Assembly (NCBI GenBank): GCA_946188345.1
Contig: CAMHUI010000003.1
Coordinates: 1-64,000, forward strand
DNA length: 64,000 nt
DNA from: an uncultured Prevotellaceae bacterium
Lineage (GTDB): Bacteria; Bacteroidota; Bacteroidia; Bacteroidales; Bacteroidaceae
Reading direction: 5' to 3'
Made by a program: the position numbers and the translations under genes. The notes under the pieces were generated by a model that was not told where the DNA came from, searched no databases, and saw nothing but the letters and a program-made list of their open reading frames with translations. Below, piece by piece: positions 27,693 to 36,346 of the stretch (the stretch's first letter is position 1; every line of letters starts with the position of its first letter).

Positions 27693-29312
27693 TCAGAAGC
27701 TTCCCAGCCAGAGGGTGAGGTCGTCGATGAGTTGCTGGTGGTAGCGGAACGTCGTCTGCGAGCCGAATCCGTGGTCGCCGTCGGGATAGATGTGCATGGT
27801 GGCGGGCACGTCGTGGCGGTAGAGTTGCTGATAGTAGTAGATGGCGTTCTCGGGGTTCACGTCGGAGTCGTCGTGGGCAAGGCAGATGAAGGCCCTCGGC
27901 GTGTGCCGTGTCACCTGAACATCGCTACTGTATTTTCCCTCGTCTATCTTCTTGGGCTTGACCTTCTCAAACAGGTTGGCGTAGGTCTCGTCGTCGGTTA
28001 TCTTCGGGTCCATCGAGATGACGGGGTAGAAGAGTATCTGGAAGTCGGGTCTCGCCTCGCCTTCCGACTGGGTGGCGATGGTCGATGCGAGGTGGCCTCC
28101 TGCCGACGAGCCCATGATGCCCACCTGGCGTGGATCTATGTGCCATGCCTTGGCGTTGCGGCGCACCAGTTTCATTGCTTCCTCAGCATCGCTGATGGGT
28201 ACGGCGGGCCGGCCGTGGGGCATGCGATACTTCAGCACGATGGCTGCGATGCCCAGGTCGTTGAAGTATCGGGTCCAGCCGAATCCCTCGTTGTCGATGG
28301 CCAGTCCGGCATAGCCTCCGCCCGGCAGGATGACCACAGCCCTTCCCGTGGCCTTCTCGGGTTGAGGCAGGAAGACGTAGACCTTGGCCGTGTCACGCTT
28401 GTCTGCGCTCTTCACGGCAGGCTTTTTCGGCCATAGCGGCAGTGTCATCTTGCGGCCCTCCTGCTTAGCGTCTATGGCCGGCGCTGCGGGCTTCAGGGTG
28501 GCGAGCCAGCTGCGCAGGTCGGTGAGCATCTGGTAGTGGTAGCGGAAGAAATTGTTGATGCCGTATCCGTGTCCGCCCGAAGGGTAGATGCGGAGCGTTG
28601 CCGGCACGTTGTGCTGCAGCAGCGTCTGGTAGTAGGTGACGCTGTTGGCTGGCGGCACGATGTCGTCGTCATCGCTCAGGAAGATGAAGGCCGGCGGTGT
28701 CTGCCTGGTCACCTGCTGCTCGTTGCTGTAGGTCTTCTCGTCGTCGGCCGTGGCGTTCCTGCCCAGCAGGTTGTCGTGGGAGCCCATGTGGGTGAAGCCG
28801 CGGTCCATGGTAATGACGGGGTAGAACAGTATCTGGAAGTCGGGTTTGGCGTCGCCATGGGCGTGGGTGGCCACGGTGGCAGCCAGATGTCCTCCGGCCG
28901 AGAATCCCATGATGCCCACCTGCCGCGGGTCTATGTGCCAGTCGTCAGCCTGTCGGCGCACCATCCGGATGGTCTCCTCGGCATCGCTGATGGGTACGTC
29001 GCACCGGCCGTGGGGCATGCGGTATTTCAGCACGATGGCGGCGATGCCTTGGGCATTGAAGAACGGAGCCCAGTCGGTTCCCTCGTGTCCCATGGCCAGA
29101 TGCTCGTAGCCTCCACCCGGCAGGATGACCACGGCGCGGCCCGTAGCTATCTGTCTGGCAGGCAGAAAGACGTGCACCCTGGCCGTGTCCTTGGCGTCGA
29201 TGCTCTCTACCAGCGGGCCCTGCTCCCACAACGGCCTCACAAAACTCTCCTGTGCCCGGACCGACAGCGCCAGCAGGGCACAAACCATGACGATGAGAAC
29301 TTTCTTCTTCAT
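27693..29312 (-). CDS. Secreted tandem alpha/beta-hydrolase (two esterase domains)
   Basis: 539 aa with a signal peptide (to SVRAQ). Two copies of the same alpha/beta-hydrolase fold follow each other: about 25-275 and about 290-539. Each contains GRAVVILPGGGY (oxyanion loop), AAIVLKYRMPHGR, WHIDPRQVGIMG and a nucleophile elbow (GFSAGGH with Ser at about 135; GSSAGGH with Ser at about 403). Each also has a late Asp and His (PSGGHGYG and PDGDHGFG). Both halves therefore look active. The fold matches the Axe1/BD-FAE type of carbohydrate acetyl or feruloyl esterases; the exact ester is unknown. Shares a divergent promoter region with the NUDIX gene. Confidence 0.85.
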   Translation of the reverse strand: MKKKVLIVMVCALLALSVRAQESFVRPLWEQGPLVESIDAKDTARVHVFLPARQIATGRAVVILPGGGYEHLAMGHEGTDWAPFFNAQGIAAIVLKYRMPHGRCDVPISDAEETIRMVRRQADDWHIDPRQVGIMGFSAGGHLAATVATHAHGDAKPDFQILFYPVITMDRGFTHMGSHDNLLGRNATADDEKTYSNEQQVTRQTPPAFIFLSDDDDIVPPANSVTYYQTLLQHNVPATLRIYPSGGHGYGINNFFRYHYQMLTDLRSWLATLKPAAPAIDAKQEGRKMTLPLWPKKPAVKSADKRDTAKVYVFLPQPEKATGRAVVILPGGGYAGLAIDNEGFGWTRYFNDLGIAAIVLKYRMPHGRPAVPISDAEEAMKLVRRNAKAWHIDPRQVGIMGSSAGGHLASTIATQSEGEARPDFQILFYPVISMDPKITDDETYANLFEKVKPKKIDEGKYSSDVQVTRHTPRAFICLAHDDSDVNPENAIYYYQQLYRHDVPATMHIYPDGDHGFGSQTTFRYHQQLIDDLTLWLGSF

Positions 29313-29319
29313 AATGGTG

Positions 29320-29327
29320 CAAAATTA
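29320..29327 (-). promoter_or_regulatory. Promoter -7 element of the tandem esterase gene
   Basis: TAATTTTG on the - strand, followed by CACC; a CTTG sits 20 bases upstream as a possible -33 element. It lies directly beside the opposing NUDIX promoter, so the two start regions overlap. Confidence 0.55.
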
Positions 29328-29339
29328 CAAAAAAAGCCT

Positions 29340-29347
29340 TAACTTTG
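29340..29347 (+). promoter_or_regulatory. Promoter -7 element of the NUDIX gene
   Basis: TAACTTTG covers the TTG used as a start in the ORF track (29345), which rules that start out. Confidence 0.6.
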
Positions 29348-29371
29348 CAAGCAAATAAAGAAGAAAAGACG

Positions 29372-29890
29372 ATGTCCCATTGGTTAGAACGCTTCCTTTT
29401 TTGTCCCGTCTGCGGCAGCCGTGCCTTTGCCGTTGACAGCGAGAAGAGCCGCCGTTGCGATGCGTGCGGCTTCGAGTTGTTTATGAACGCGAGTGCCAGC
29501 ACCGTTGCCGTCATCACCAACCATAGCGGCCAGATTCTTGTGGTGCGGCGTGCCAAGGAGCCGGCCCGCGGCACTCTTGACCTGCCAGGGGGCTTTGTCG
29601 ACGCGCTGGAGACGGCAGAAGAGGGCGTCTGTCGCGAGGTGCGAGAAGAAACGGGCCTTCATGTTGTCAAGGCCGACTATCTCTTCTCCATCCCCAACGT
29701 CTATGAATACAGCGGCCTGCGCATCCCCACGGAAGACCTCTTCTTCCGCTGTACCGTCAGCGACGACGCCACGCTCCACCCAGCCGACGATGCCGCCGAG
29801 TGCCTGTGGCTGTCGCCAAGTGAGCTACGCCCCGAGGACTTCGGACTCACCTCCATCCGCCAGGGCATCGAGCGGCTCAAGCAGGCATAG
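29372..29890 (+). CDS. NUDIX hydrolase with N-terminal zinc ribbon
   Basis: Start at 29372 (MSHWLERFLFCP), 172 aa. Two CX2C pairs (CPVCGS and CDACGF) form a zinc ribbon at about 11-37, as in NADH-pyrophosphatase-like proteins. The NUDIX box is seen as GGFVDALETAEEGVCREVREETGL (about 76-99) with the REVREE metal-binding core. It hydrolyses a nucleoside diphosphate linked to some moiety; NADH or a damaged nucleotide are possible but not shown. Single gene. Confidence 0.88.
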   Translation: MSHWLERFLFCPVCGSRAFAVDSEKSRRCDACGFELFMNASASTVAVITNHSGQILVVRRAKEPARGTLDLPGGFVDALETAEEGVCREVREETGLHVVKADYLFSIPNVYEYSGLRIPTEDLFFRCTVSDDATLHPADDAAECLWLSPSELRPEDFGLTSIRQGIERLKQA

Positions 29891-30391
29891 ACCGAAAACA
29901 AGCCACGTCAGCCATCTGCTTTCTGGCATCAGACCGCATTTGTCAGTTTTTTTTTACCGAAAAATCCTGTCAGGATTTACTGGTGTTCTAGAAAAAGTTT
30001 TCCACTTTTCCGGCCACTTTTTTCAGCCTTCATGGCCAAGCACACAGACTTTTGGTACAAATCGTCAAGACTTTTGTACCGATTCGTTGCATGATATCTT
30101 AGATATCGCACCACGATTTCTTACTTATCGCCATGACTTTTGTACCTAAAGTCTGCACGAAAGCCTACCTTTCGCTGTCCGAAAAGTCGGACTCGTTGGT
30201 CGGTTTGTCGGTGGTTATCAAGGGCGAAAACGCTATCTGTCTCATCCTCAATCCGTTAACTCTAACACCTCAAAACTGCGTTATTTGCGACCGAGGGAAA
30301 ATAATTTCAGAAAGTGGGCCTTCTCTGCGGGGATTTTGGACTCTTTTGTCAAGATAATTCACAACTTTTGGTATCCGGTAAAAAGCGGCCT

Positions 30392-30478
30392 GAACCAAAG
30401 GTCGACGGCCGAAGGGAAACTCAAAGGCCAACAAGAACATAGCCCAGGGCAGCGCCCTGGGTTGATGATATTGGAGTA
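30392..30478 (+). repeat. Partial copy of the palindromic REP-like element
   Basis: 28 bases (30392-30419) are identical to 44445-44472. They are followed by the same AGCCCAGGGC-x-GCCCTGGGTT palindrome. Only the left part of the full element at 44423-44674 is present. Confidence 0.85.
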
Positions 30479-30514
30479 GCAGTGAAAAGTGCGGCTGCGG
30501 ATTTTAGAAGGTTG

Positions 30515-30588
30515 GGTCTACGGACTATAAGGACAAAAAAGGACCGACATTATTCCCCAAAGTTCAAAGAGTCCCTCAAGTCCGTAGA
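30515..30588. repeat. Intergenic inverted repeat with GTCTACGGACTATAAGGAC
   Basis: TCTACGGACT and AGTCCGTAGA form a 10-bp inverted repeat around 52 bases. The 20-base word GGTCTACGGACTATAAGGAC recurs, inverted and with one change, at 32662-32681. Confidence 0.7.
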
Positions 30589-30629
30589 AGAGATTTTGAA
30601 AGTCCGCAGCCCGTAGCTGGTATATACAC

Positions 30630-30770
30630 GGCTCGGCGACCCCGTCAGGGTCGATCCAAGGGGTGGGCGCTGGCTTATCCGGGGGTGCTCGCTTCGCTCG
30701 TACCCTCGGTTACTGAGCGGTGACGCCTTCAGCGTCTCACAACTATTGGCGCATCATCATGTTAACAGAT
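30630..30770. repeat. Cluster of short palindromes
   Basis: CGACCCCGTCAGGGTCG, the GCTCGCTTCGCTCG segment and GACGCCTTCAGCGTC are each self-complementary and are packed within about 130 bases. This resembles other REP-like intergenic sequence; no gene is visible. Confidence 0.55.
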
Positions 30771-30916
30771 GCGTGTACGAGAAAAATTCATAGAAAAATA
30801 AGGATGCATGGTTTACAAAACACATCCTTGGTTGTCTTTATTAATATACGAATGAAACCTCTATTGTTAAAATTACGGACATGATGAATAAGATTATATT
30901 TTTTTGAACTCATCCC

Positions 30917-30947
30917 TTTGCTGAATGAGAGAAAAGCTGTATCTTTG
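30917..30947 (+). promoter_or_regulatory. Promoter of the small secreted protein and Asp-box genes
   Basis: TTTG (30917-30920), 19 bases, then TATCTTTG (30940-30947) is a full-consensus promoter 36 bases before the ATG at 30984. Confidence 0.85.
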
Positions 30948-30983
30948 CACTTGGATCATATAAAAACTTAATCTATACATACG

Positions 30984-31302
30984 ATGAAAAAACATTTTTC
31001 CTTTATCCTTTCTGACATTATTTCTTTATGTCACGAATACCTTTGCCCTACTTACAGTAAATGGTGATGGCAGTATTGACATGCTTAGGGATGCATCCTA
31101 CACCGAAATAGCGAATACCGGCTCAAACAAGAGGTTGGTTGCCTTAGGGCCGAATATCTACAGACCAGCAAGCTATACGGGGTTAAGTGTTTCGCTTGAC
31201 ACCCTGCCTCAGGGTTTCAATACAGCCATATATGGCAGTGTGACCTATGTACATTCTACGTCAGCCACGGGAGGCCAGCCTACATTGCAGAAAGTCCTAT
31301 AA
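30984..31302 (+). pseudogene. Small secreted protein interrupted by a single-base frameshift
   Basis: The ATG at 30984 starts MKKHFSF but runs to an early stop at about 31065. The +1 frame continues LTLFLYVTNTFALLTVNGDG... and then ...DMLRDASYTEIANTGSNKRLVALG... to a stop at 31302. Removing one base in the A6 or T5 run near the start would restore one ORF of about 105 aa with an excellent signal peptide. A perfect promoter stands upstream. It may be a decaying gene, a slippage-controlled one or a sequencing error. No family is recognised. Confidence 0.6.
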
Positions 31303-31345
31303 TTGAATTTACAATAGTATCGAACTTAAAAAAAAACAAGCACGT

Positions 31346-32596
31346 ATGTGTAAGATTATTTTTGTTTTATTATTTAGCGTGTGTTCCTTGTTGGAATGCA
31401 GTGCTCAGATGTTGGAGCCGATGGAGTGGAAAGCTTTCTCGGCTAATCAGGCAGAAACGCCCACCCTTGGTGATCGTGCAGTGGCGATAGATGGTGACAC
31501 TTTGTTCGTCGGAACTTCCAACGGAGTGTATTTCTACGACCAGCAGAATGGATGGAAACCCTATGCCTTGCAGGGGGTAAATATCAGACAACTGTTTAAA
31601 AATGAGAACCATATTCTTTTTGAAGCCTTTGATGCAGGGAATACTACGCAGGTCTATTACAGTGCCGACTGGGGAAAGACCTATTCAAAACGTATGCCAG
31701 ATCGAAATGAATACCAGTATTATCTAAACTTGACGCCATATTCTCAATTCCCGGGTAGGTTCTATCTTGGTGGCGCGATTGGACGTAAATATTCGTGGTA
31801 TCGCACGGAAGACTTTGGAGAAACCTGGAATATCTTAGATCCTGTTTTTGAGAATGGGAAGAAGTGGGGAGGGAAGACGATAGGAGTTCCTACTTTTGCA
31901 GTGAGCCCTTCTGACAACGACCACATCTTGGCCATTGGAATTGATGGAACCTGGGACTGTTGCGTTGGTTATCTTTTCTTTAGCGATGACGGTTTCGAAA
32001 CGGTCAGAGACCTCTCGACCGATAGCCATTCCCTTACTAATCCCATTTTTTTGGCTGCCTCATTCTGCCCAGACAACGATAAGATTATGCTGGGAGCTTC
32101 TACACAAGGGATACACCGGTCGGTTGATGGCGGCGAGACATGGGATGTCGTCTTGCAGCACGAGCTGAAATATGAGAAGAGGACCATGTATTGGCACGTC
32201 ATATTTGACAACACACGTCCTGGTGTCGCCTATGCTTTGTCGAAGAGTAAGAATAGCGTATTATTGGCCATCAGCAGGGATTATGGCGAGACATGGACAA
32301 CACTTGTCGATAGCCTCACTGATTTTCAGGGAACATGGTTTCTGCTGACAGACGAATGGCTGTTGCTCCCAAGTTACTGCATGACCACTCCTGAAGCCTG
32401 CAGCAATGAACTCTATCGTATGAACATTGATGCCCTGTTGACGTCAGTATCACATCCTAAGTTTCCTGATTCCGAACAAATCGCCCCTGTTTCCGCCGGA
32501 AGGAAAGGCGTCTACGACCTGCAGGGGCGCCGCGTGATGGACACAGCCCCAAAGGGCACGTATATCGTCAACGGAAAGAAGGGCGAGGTCAGATAA
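31346..32596 (+). CDS. Secreted Asp-box (BNR-like) beta-propeller protein
   Basis: 416 aa with a signal peptide (to LECSAQ). Several Asp-box-like motifs occur: YSADWGKTY, RTEDFGETWN, RSVDGGETWDV and ISRDYGETWTT. They mark a sialidase/sortilin-type propeller, yet no clear catalytic residues of a sialidase are evident. It ends with the DLQGRRV...KGTYIVNGKK tail shared by six proteins in this window. It lies 43 bases after the frameshifted small gene and probably shares its promoter. It is likely an envelope or surface protein that binds something; the function is unknown. Confidence 0.75.
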   Translation: MCKIIFVLLFSVCSLLECSAQMLEPMEWKAFSANQAETPTLGDRAVAIDGDTLFVGTSNGVYFYDQQNGWKPYALQGVNIRQLFKNENHILFEAFDAGNTTQVYYSADWGKTYSKRMPDRNEYQYYLNLTPYSQFPGRFYLGGAIGRKYSWYRTEDFGETWNILDPVFENGKKWGGKTIGVPTFAVSPSDNDHILAIGIDGTWDCCVGYLFFSDDGFETVRDLSTDSHSLTNPIFLAASFCPDNDKIMLGASTQGIHRSVDGGETWDVVLQHELKYEKRTMYWHVIFDNTRPGVAYALSKSKNSVLLAISRDYGETWTTLVDSLTDFQGTWFLLTDEWLLLPSYCMTTPEACSNELYRMNIDALLTSVSHPKFPDSEQIAPVSAGRKGVYDLQGRRVMDTAPKGTYIVNGKKGEVR

Positions 32597-32624
32597 AAGG
32601 CGTTTCTCCTCTATACAGACTCAA

Positions 32625-32665
32625 GGACTCATGGGACATCGGGAAAGAACCCGTCCTATGGGTCC
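32625..32665 (+). terminator. Hairpin after the Asp-box protein gene
   Basis: GGACTCATGGGAC and GTCCTATGGGTCC pair over 13 bp (two wobbles) around an inner CGGG/CCCG stem. It is a probable terminator or 3' stabiliser. It merges into the word shared with 30515. Confidence 0.6.
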
Positions 32666-32681
32666 TTATAGTTCGTAGACC
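32662..32681 (-). repeat. Inverted copy of the 30515-30534 word
   Basis: 19 of 20 bases match the reverse complement of 30515-30534. Together the two copies bracket the small secreted protein and Asp-box cassette. Confidence 0.8.
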
Positions 32682-32761
32682 TACTGTGGCACCTCCGCTG
32701 TACCAGTCGACGAAGGCATACGTGGAAAAAATGTTATTTGAATGATTGCTGTCTGGTAAAC

Positions 32762-32802
32762 AAAGGCCGGAGGTCTGACAGTGTTTAGACCTCCGGCCTT
32801 TT
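32762..32802. terminator. Bidirectional terminator at the downstream end of the PUL
   Basis: A perfect 12-bp stem (GGCCGGAGGTCT with AGACCTCCGGCC, 10-base loop) has T-rich tails in both directions. It ends the - strand operon at the GH43 gene. Confidence 0.92.
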
Positions 32803-32819
32803 ATGCGGAACCTCTTCTG

Positions 32820-35333
32820 TCAGAATACGGGATAGTAGAGGTTGCTGCGCAGGATGACGTCGGCCTGACCGTCGGAGTAGAGTCCGATGCGTGCAGGTGA
32901 GGTCTCTGCCTTTTTCGATGCGCGGGGCAGCACTACTTCGGCTTTCTTCTCGTTGCCCACGTAGATGGCGACGTTGTCGGCGCGGCGCTCAATGCGCAGC
33001 TGCTGGCAGGCCTCAAACTGGCGGGTAGTCTTCAGCTTATAGACGAGCCGGTGGTGCTGGGTGGGGTCGCGGTTGATGAGTCGCAGGGCCGTGGTCTTGA
33101 CGGCAGGGAAGACGACCTGCTGCCAGGCAGCGGAGCCTTCGTCGCCGGAGACTGGCTGATAGTCGATGGTCTTCCAACGATTGTTGTCGTCGGCATCGAG
33201 GTACTCGAGTGTCATGCGTCCGGCCATGTCGGCGTTATACGACCGCTCGGCCGAAGCTTTCAGTCCGAGGTCGCGGGCATAGGTATCGTTGTCGGCGTCG
33301 AGATGGGGATAGAAGACGGAGGAGACATAGGTGGGGGTATCGAAGCGATACTGCTTCTCAAAGGAGTCGGTATACTTCAGGTCGGGATAGTGGACGGAGG
33401 TATAGGCCAAGGGCATTTCCTGCACGGTGGTCTTTCCCTTGACACACTGCTCGACGACGAGCATCTGCCGCTGGGCATCAATGGTGGTACGGACGTAGTT
33501 CTGGGTATCGACATAGGCGGCATAGACTCCGTAGCGTCCACGGTCGGGCGTGCGGTTGTCGAGGCTGACCGTGAATTCATAGTCGGTGGCAGCGCTGCCC
33601 TTGAAGACATCGCCCTTGGTCAGGGGCAGGCCCTCGGACGTGGGCTGCAGACCCTGCCAACCGCTGAACAGGCGGCCATACTCGTCCCAGCCGTCGTTAT
33701 AGGAGACGTAGACGATGTCGTATCCTGCGGCGGCATCGAGGATGGTCTGCGGCTGGATGTTGGCATTGGCCGACTCATGCACGAGCACATTGTCGCGCCA
33801 GGCCTTCAGCAGCGAGTGGTTCTTCTCGATGCGCCACACCTCAGCAGGTCCGCCGGCCTTAGGCTTGGCAGTGACTTCCAGCAGATAGGCATCGGAGAAG
33901 GTGATGCTGTCGAGCGATGCACCGCAATACTGCGGACGGGCAGGATTGTAGGGCCGGTCGGTGTTATGGCCAGTGATGCCGTCGACGGTCAGGTGGTCGT
34001 TGACGAAGTGAATACGGTCAATATACTGGTCGCGTCGGAAGCCCTGGTTGGCCATGTAGACGAGCCACCACTCCCATCCGTTGGGTCCCCGAACGATGTT
34101 GGGCTGTCCGGGTGTGAGGAGCATGTCGCCGTCGGCCACGGAGTTACCAGTCACATCGTATAGCGCGAGTGCGACAAGTTGTCCAAATCGTCGGTTGCGG
34201 GCCGGCTCGGTGCTGTTGGAACGACGCTGTTGAGCCTCTGGTCGGCTGACGATGAACTGGTTGTGACCCTGCTTCAACCAGCTGGCATCGATGGTCATCA
34301 GCTTATAGTCGGCTGACGGGTTGAGTTCGATGGGATGGCCGTTGAGGGCGAGCTGCAGGCCGCCACGCTGGGCTATCTTCAGGCGGAGCGTTCCGCGGAC
34401 GGGGCGCGTGACGTCGAAGTCGATGGTGTCACGCGACAGGTCGACGGCGTTATATCCCTCTGCCCCATAGCGCACAAGGTCGGTAAAGTCTTCCTCCAGC
34501 TGGTCGGTCTGGGGCTTGACCACGGGATAGGGGTACTTGCCGCCAGGATTGAAGCCCATAGGCGACGTGGCTTCGCAGATGCCGAGGCGGTAGTTGCCGT
34601 ATTCGGCTGCCGTATGGTTGGCGTTATACATCATGTAGTAGCGGCCATGATACTTGATGACGAAGGGTCCCTCGGCCACGCGGTTGTCCATGGTCTCCCA
34701 GGTGCCGGGCTGCGAAGAGAACTGCTGCACGGCATCGCCCGAGAACGAGAAATCGTCGTTCATGGGGCGTGCCCAGATGGTGTTGCCGTCGGTGAACTTC
34801 ACCATGTAGAGATAGTGGCGGCCGTCCTCGTCGCGGAACACCTGCGGGTCGATGCGGTTCTCGAACCACTGGTCGTCGCGGTCTTCATAGAAGGGGCCTT
34901 CGATGTTGGGCGACGTGGCATGGATGATATGGACGATGTGGCGGTCCTTACCCCAGTAGTTAGCCGAATAGAGCAGGTGGAAGAGTCCGCCGCTGTAGAC
35001 GATGTCATCGGAGTGCACCTGGTTATTCTTGGCTCCTGTGCCGCGGTTGTAGTCGGTATCGAAGTCGTAGACATGGATGCGCTGATCCCAGTTGACAAGG
35101 TCGCTGCTGACGAAGAAGTCGCCCATGGTGGCCACTCCTCCGAGATAGTACTTGCCGGCATACTTCAGCACGCCTGCGTCGGCCACGCCGCGCAGCACGG
35201 GATTGGTGTAAGCCGGAGCCTTCACTTCTGTCTGGGCAGCAGCCGTCGGGGCTTTCTGCCGTCGTGACTTGTTGTCTTGGGCTACTGCCGTCGTTCCGAC
35301 GACCAGTGCCAACAGGATTAGCAGTTTTCTCAT
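32820..35333 (-). CDS. Secreted GH43-type glycosidase with C-terminal accessory domains
   Basis: 837 aa with a signal peptide (to TAVAQ). The N-terminal five-bladed propeller (about 40-310) carries three expected acidic residues: Asp in RGVADAGVLKYAGKYYLGG (about 53), Asp in NRIDPQVFRDEDG (about 163) and Glu in NRVAEGPFVIKYHGRYYMMYN (about 219). The remaining 500 residues include beta-rich segments similar to the C-terminal sandwich of GH43 enzymes. It likely removes arabinose or xylose side chains. It is the last gene of the PUL operon, 26 bases after the preceding hypothetical gene. It lacks the NGKK tail. Confidence 0.82.
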   Translation of the reverse strand: MRKLLILLALVVGTTAVAQDNKSRRQKAPTAAAQTEVKAPAYTNPVLRGVADAGVLKYAGKYYLGGVATMGDFFVSSDLVNWDQRIHVYDFDTDYNRGTGAKNNQVHSDDIVYSGGLFHLLYSANYWGKDRHIVHIIHATSPNIEGPFYEDRDDQWFENRIDPQVFRDEDGRHYLYMVKFTDGNTIWARPMNDDFSFSGDAVQQFSSQPGTWETMDNRVAEGPFVIKYHGRYYMMYNANHTAAEYGNYRLGICEATSPMGFNPGGKYPYPVVKPQTDQLEEDFTDLVRYGAEGYNAVDLSRDTIDFDVTRPVRGTLRLKIAQRGGLQLALNGHPIELNPSADYKLMTIDASWLKQGHNQFIVSRPEAQQRRSNSTEPARNRRFGQLVALALYDVTGNSVADGDMLLTPGQPNIVRGPNGWEWWLVYMANQGFRRDQYIDRIHFVNDHLTVDGITGHNTDRPYNPARPQYCGASLDSITFSDAYLLEVTAKPKAGGPAEVWRIEKNHSLLKAWRDNVLVHESANANIQPQTILDAAAGYDIVYVSYNDGWDEYGRLFSGWQGLQPTSEGLPLTKGDVFKGSAATDYEFTVSLDNRTPDRGRYGVYAAYVDTQNYVRTTIDAQRQMLVVEQCVKGKTTVQEMPLAYTSVHYPDLKYTDSFEKQYRFDTPTYVSSVFYPHLDADNDTYARDLGLKASAERSYNADMAGRMTLEYLDADDNNRWKTIDYQPVSGDEGSAAWQQVVFPAVKTTALRLINRDPTQHHRLVYKLKTTRQFEACQQLRIERRADNVAIYVGNEKKAEVVLPRASKKAETSPARIGLYSDGQADVILRSNLYYPVF

Positions 35334-35359
35334 GTTGTCAGTTTTTTATTGATGAATTC

Positions 35360-36241
35360 TTATTTGTTTATATACTTCCGTCCATTGTGTATGTATATGC
35401 CTTTCTGCAGCTTCGCGGGCGAGGCGGTCTTCCTGCCCTGCAGGTCGTAGAAAGTGCCATCGGCCTTCTGTCTCTCTGTCACCGTCGTGATGGCAGAGGG
35501 CATGCCGTAGGTCTTCTTATACAGCAGCACCCCGTTGCGGGTGAAGCTGTCGAGCGCCATTCCTTTCCCTTCATAAGAACCCATCGACCAGTTCGATATG
35601 ATGCCAAAAGAATAGCCTATGCCCCGTATGACACACCGCCCGTCGTACCAGTCAATAACATCATATTCCTCTCCATCGCCCAGTTGGTCGGTATGCAAGT
35701 CGAAGTCGGCATAGTTAGCCTCTAAGAGGGTACCTAAGAAAGGAATCTTGTTGAAGTCGTAGAACAGTGTTTCTTTTTGATTATCGCTATCATAGACATA
35801 AATTTTTCCATTGTCTTCCCGCAGATAGAGCGTCTTGTCGGCAAGCATGCTTTCAAGTTTTCCGACGCCTTCTATCCATTTTCGCTCCACACATTTGTAT
35901 GTATGTTCCCCCTTTTGCTCCGTCTGATTGGTTACCGTATAACGTATCCGCTCATAGATAGCGTCGTCAAGCAAGGTTCTGTAGAAAAAATCCTCAGATG
36001 TCTTCAGATTGCTGCAATACACCTCATCCCAAGTCGTCCCCACAGGATAGCACTCTCCTATCGACTCATAAGGCGGAACCGCCATAATCTGAGAATTTAC
36101 AGGGAGTGCAGAGGAATCCGCTGCATCAATAATATAACGTATTCCTTTAATCTGTTTAACTACTTGGGTAACTTCATACCCTTGTACCTGCCAGGGCAAG
36201 AGCAATGCCAATAGCACGAAGAAGGTCTTTAAATTTTTCAT
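35360..36241 (-). CDS. Hypothetical secreted protein with NGKK-type C-terminal tail
   Basis: 293 aa with a clear signal peptide (MKNLKTFFVLLALLLPWQVQG). The body is not recognised; it is beta-rich with motifs such as YDVIDWYDGRCVIRGIGYSFG. The end reads GTFYDLQGRKTASPAKLQKG then IYIHNGRKY, the same tail as its PUL neighbours. It sits between the hybrid sensor and the GH43 gene on the same strand. A role in the PUL is inferred only from position. Confidence 0.7.
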   Translation of the reverse strand: MKNLKTFFVLLALLLPWQVQGYEVTQVVKQIKGIRYIIDAADSSALPVNSQIMAVPPYESIGECYPVGTTWDEVYCSNLKTSEDFFYRTLLDDAIYERIRYTVTNQTEQKGEHTYKCVERKWIEGVGKLESMLADKTLYLREDNGKIYVYDSDNQKETLFYDFNKIPFLGTLLEANYADFDLHTDQLGDGEEYDVIDWYDGRCVIRGIGYSFGIISNWSMGSYEGKGMALDSFTRNGVLLYKKTYGMPSAITTVTERQKADGTFYDLQGRKTASPAKLQKGIYIHNGRKYINK

Positions 36242-36346
36242 AGGACTATTATTTGGTTTAAACTTAAATTGTTTTCAACACATTATTTATAGTAGGGTGA
36301 GGGGTTAGGGCTTAGGGTCAACGGGTTTGTCGTTGGAATAAATTCC

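Larger units (their letters stand above)
29891..30983. other. Gene-poor, repeat-rich intergenic stretch of about 1.1 kb
   Basis: No ORF here has a convincing protein pattern. It holds an AAATCCTG/CAGGATTT palindrome near 29963, three copies of GACTTTTG(G)TAC (30047-30146), a palindrome GATATC-TTA-GATATC, a partial copy of the 44.4-kb palindromic element (30392-30478), an inverted repeat near 30517-30588 and further hairpins (30630-30765). The promoter of the next gene lies at its end. Confidence 0.7.

Noticed and set aside
30133-30357. 74-aa ORF in the gene-poor stretch
   Set aside because: No recognisable motif, no promoter, no signal peptide; overlaps repeat words.
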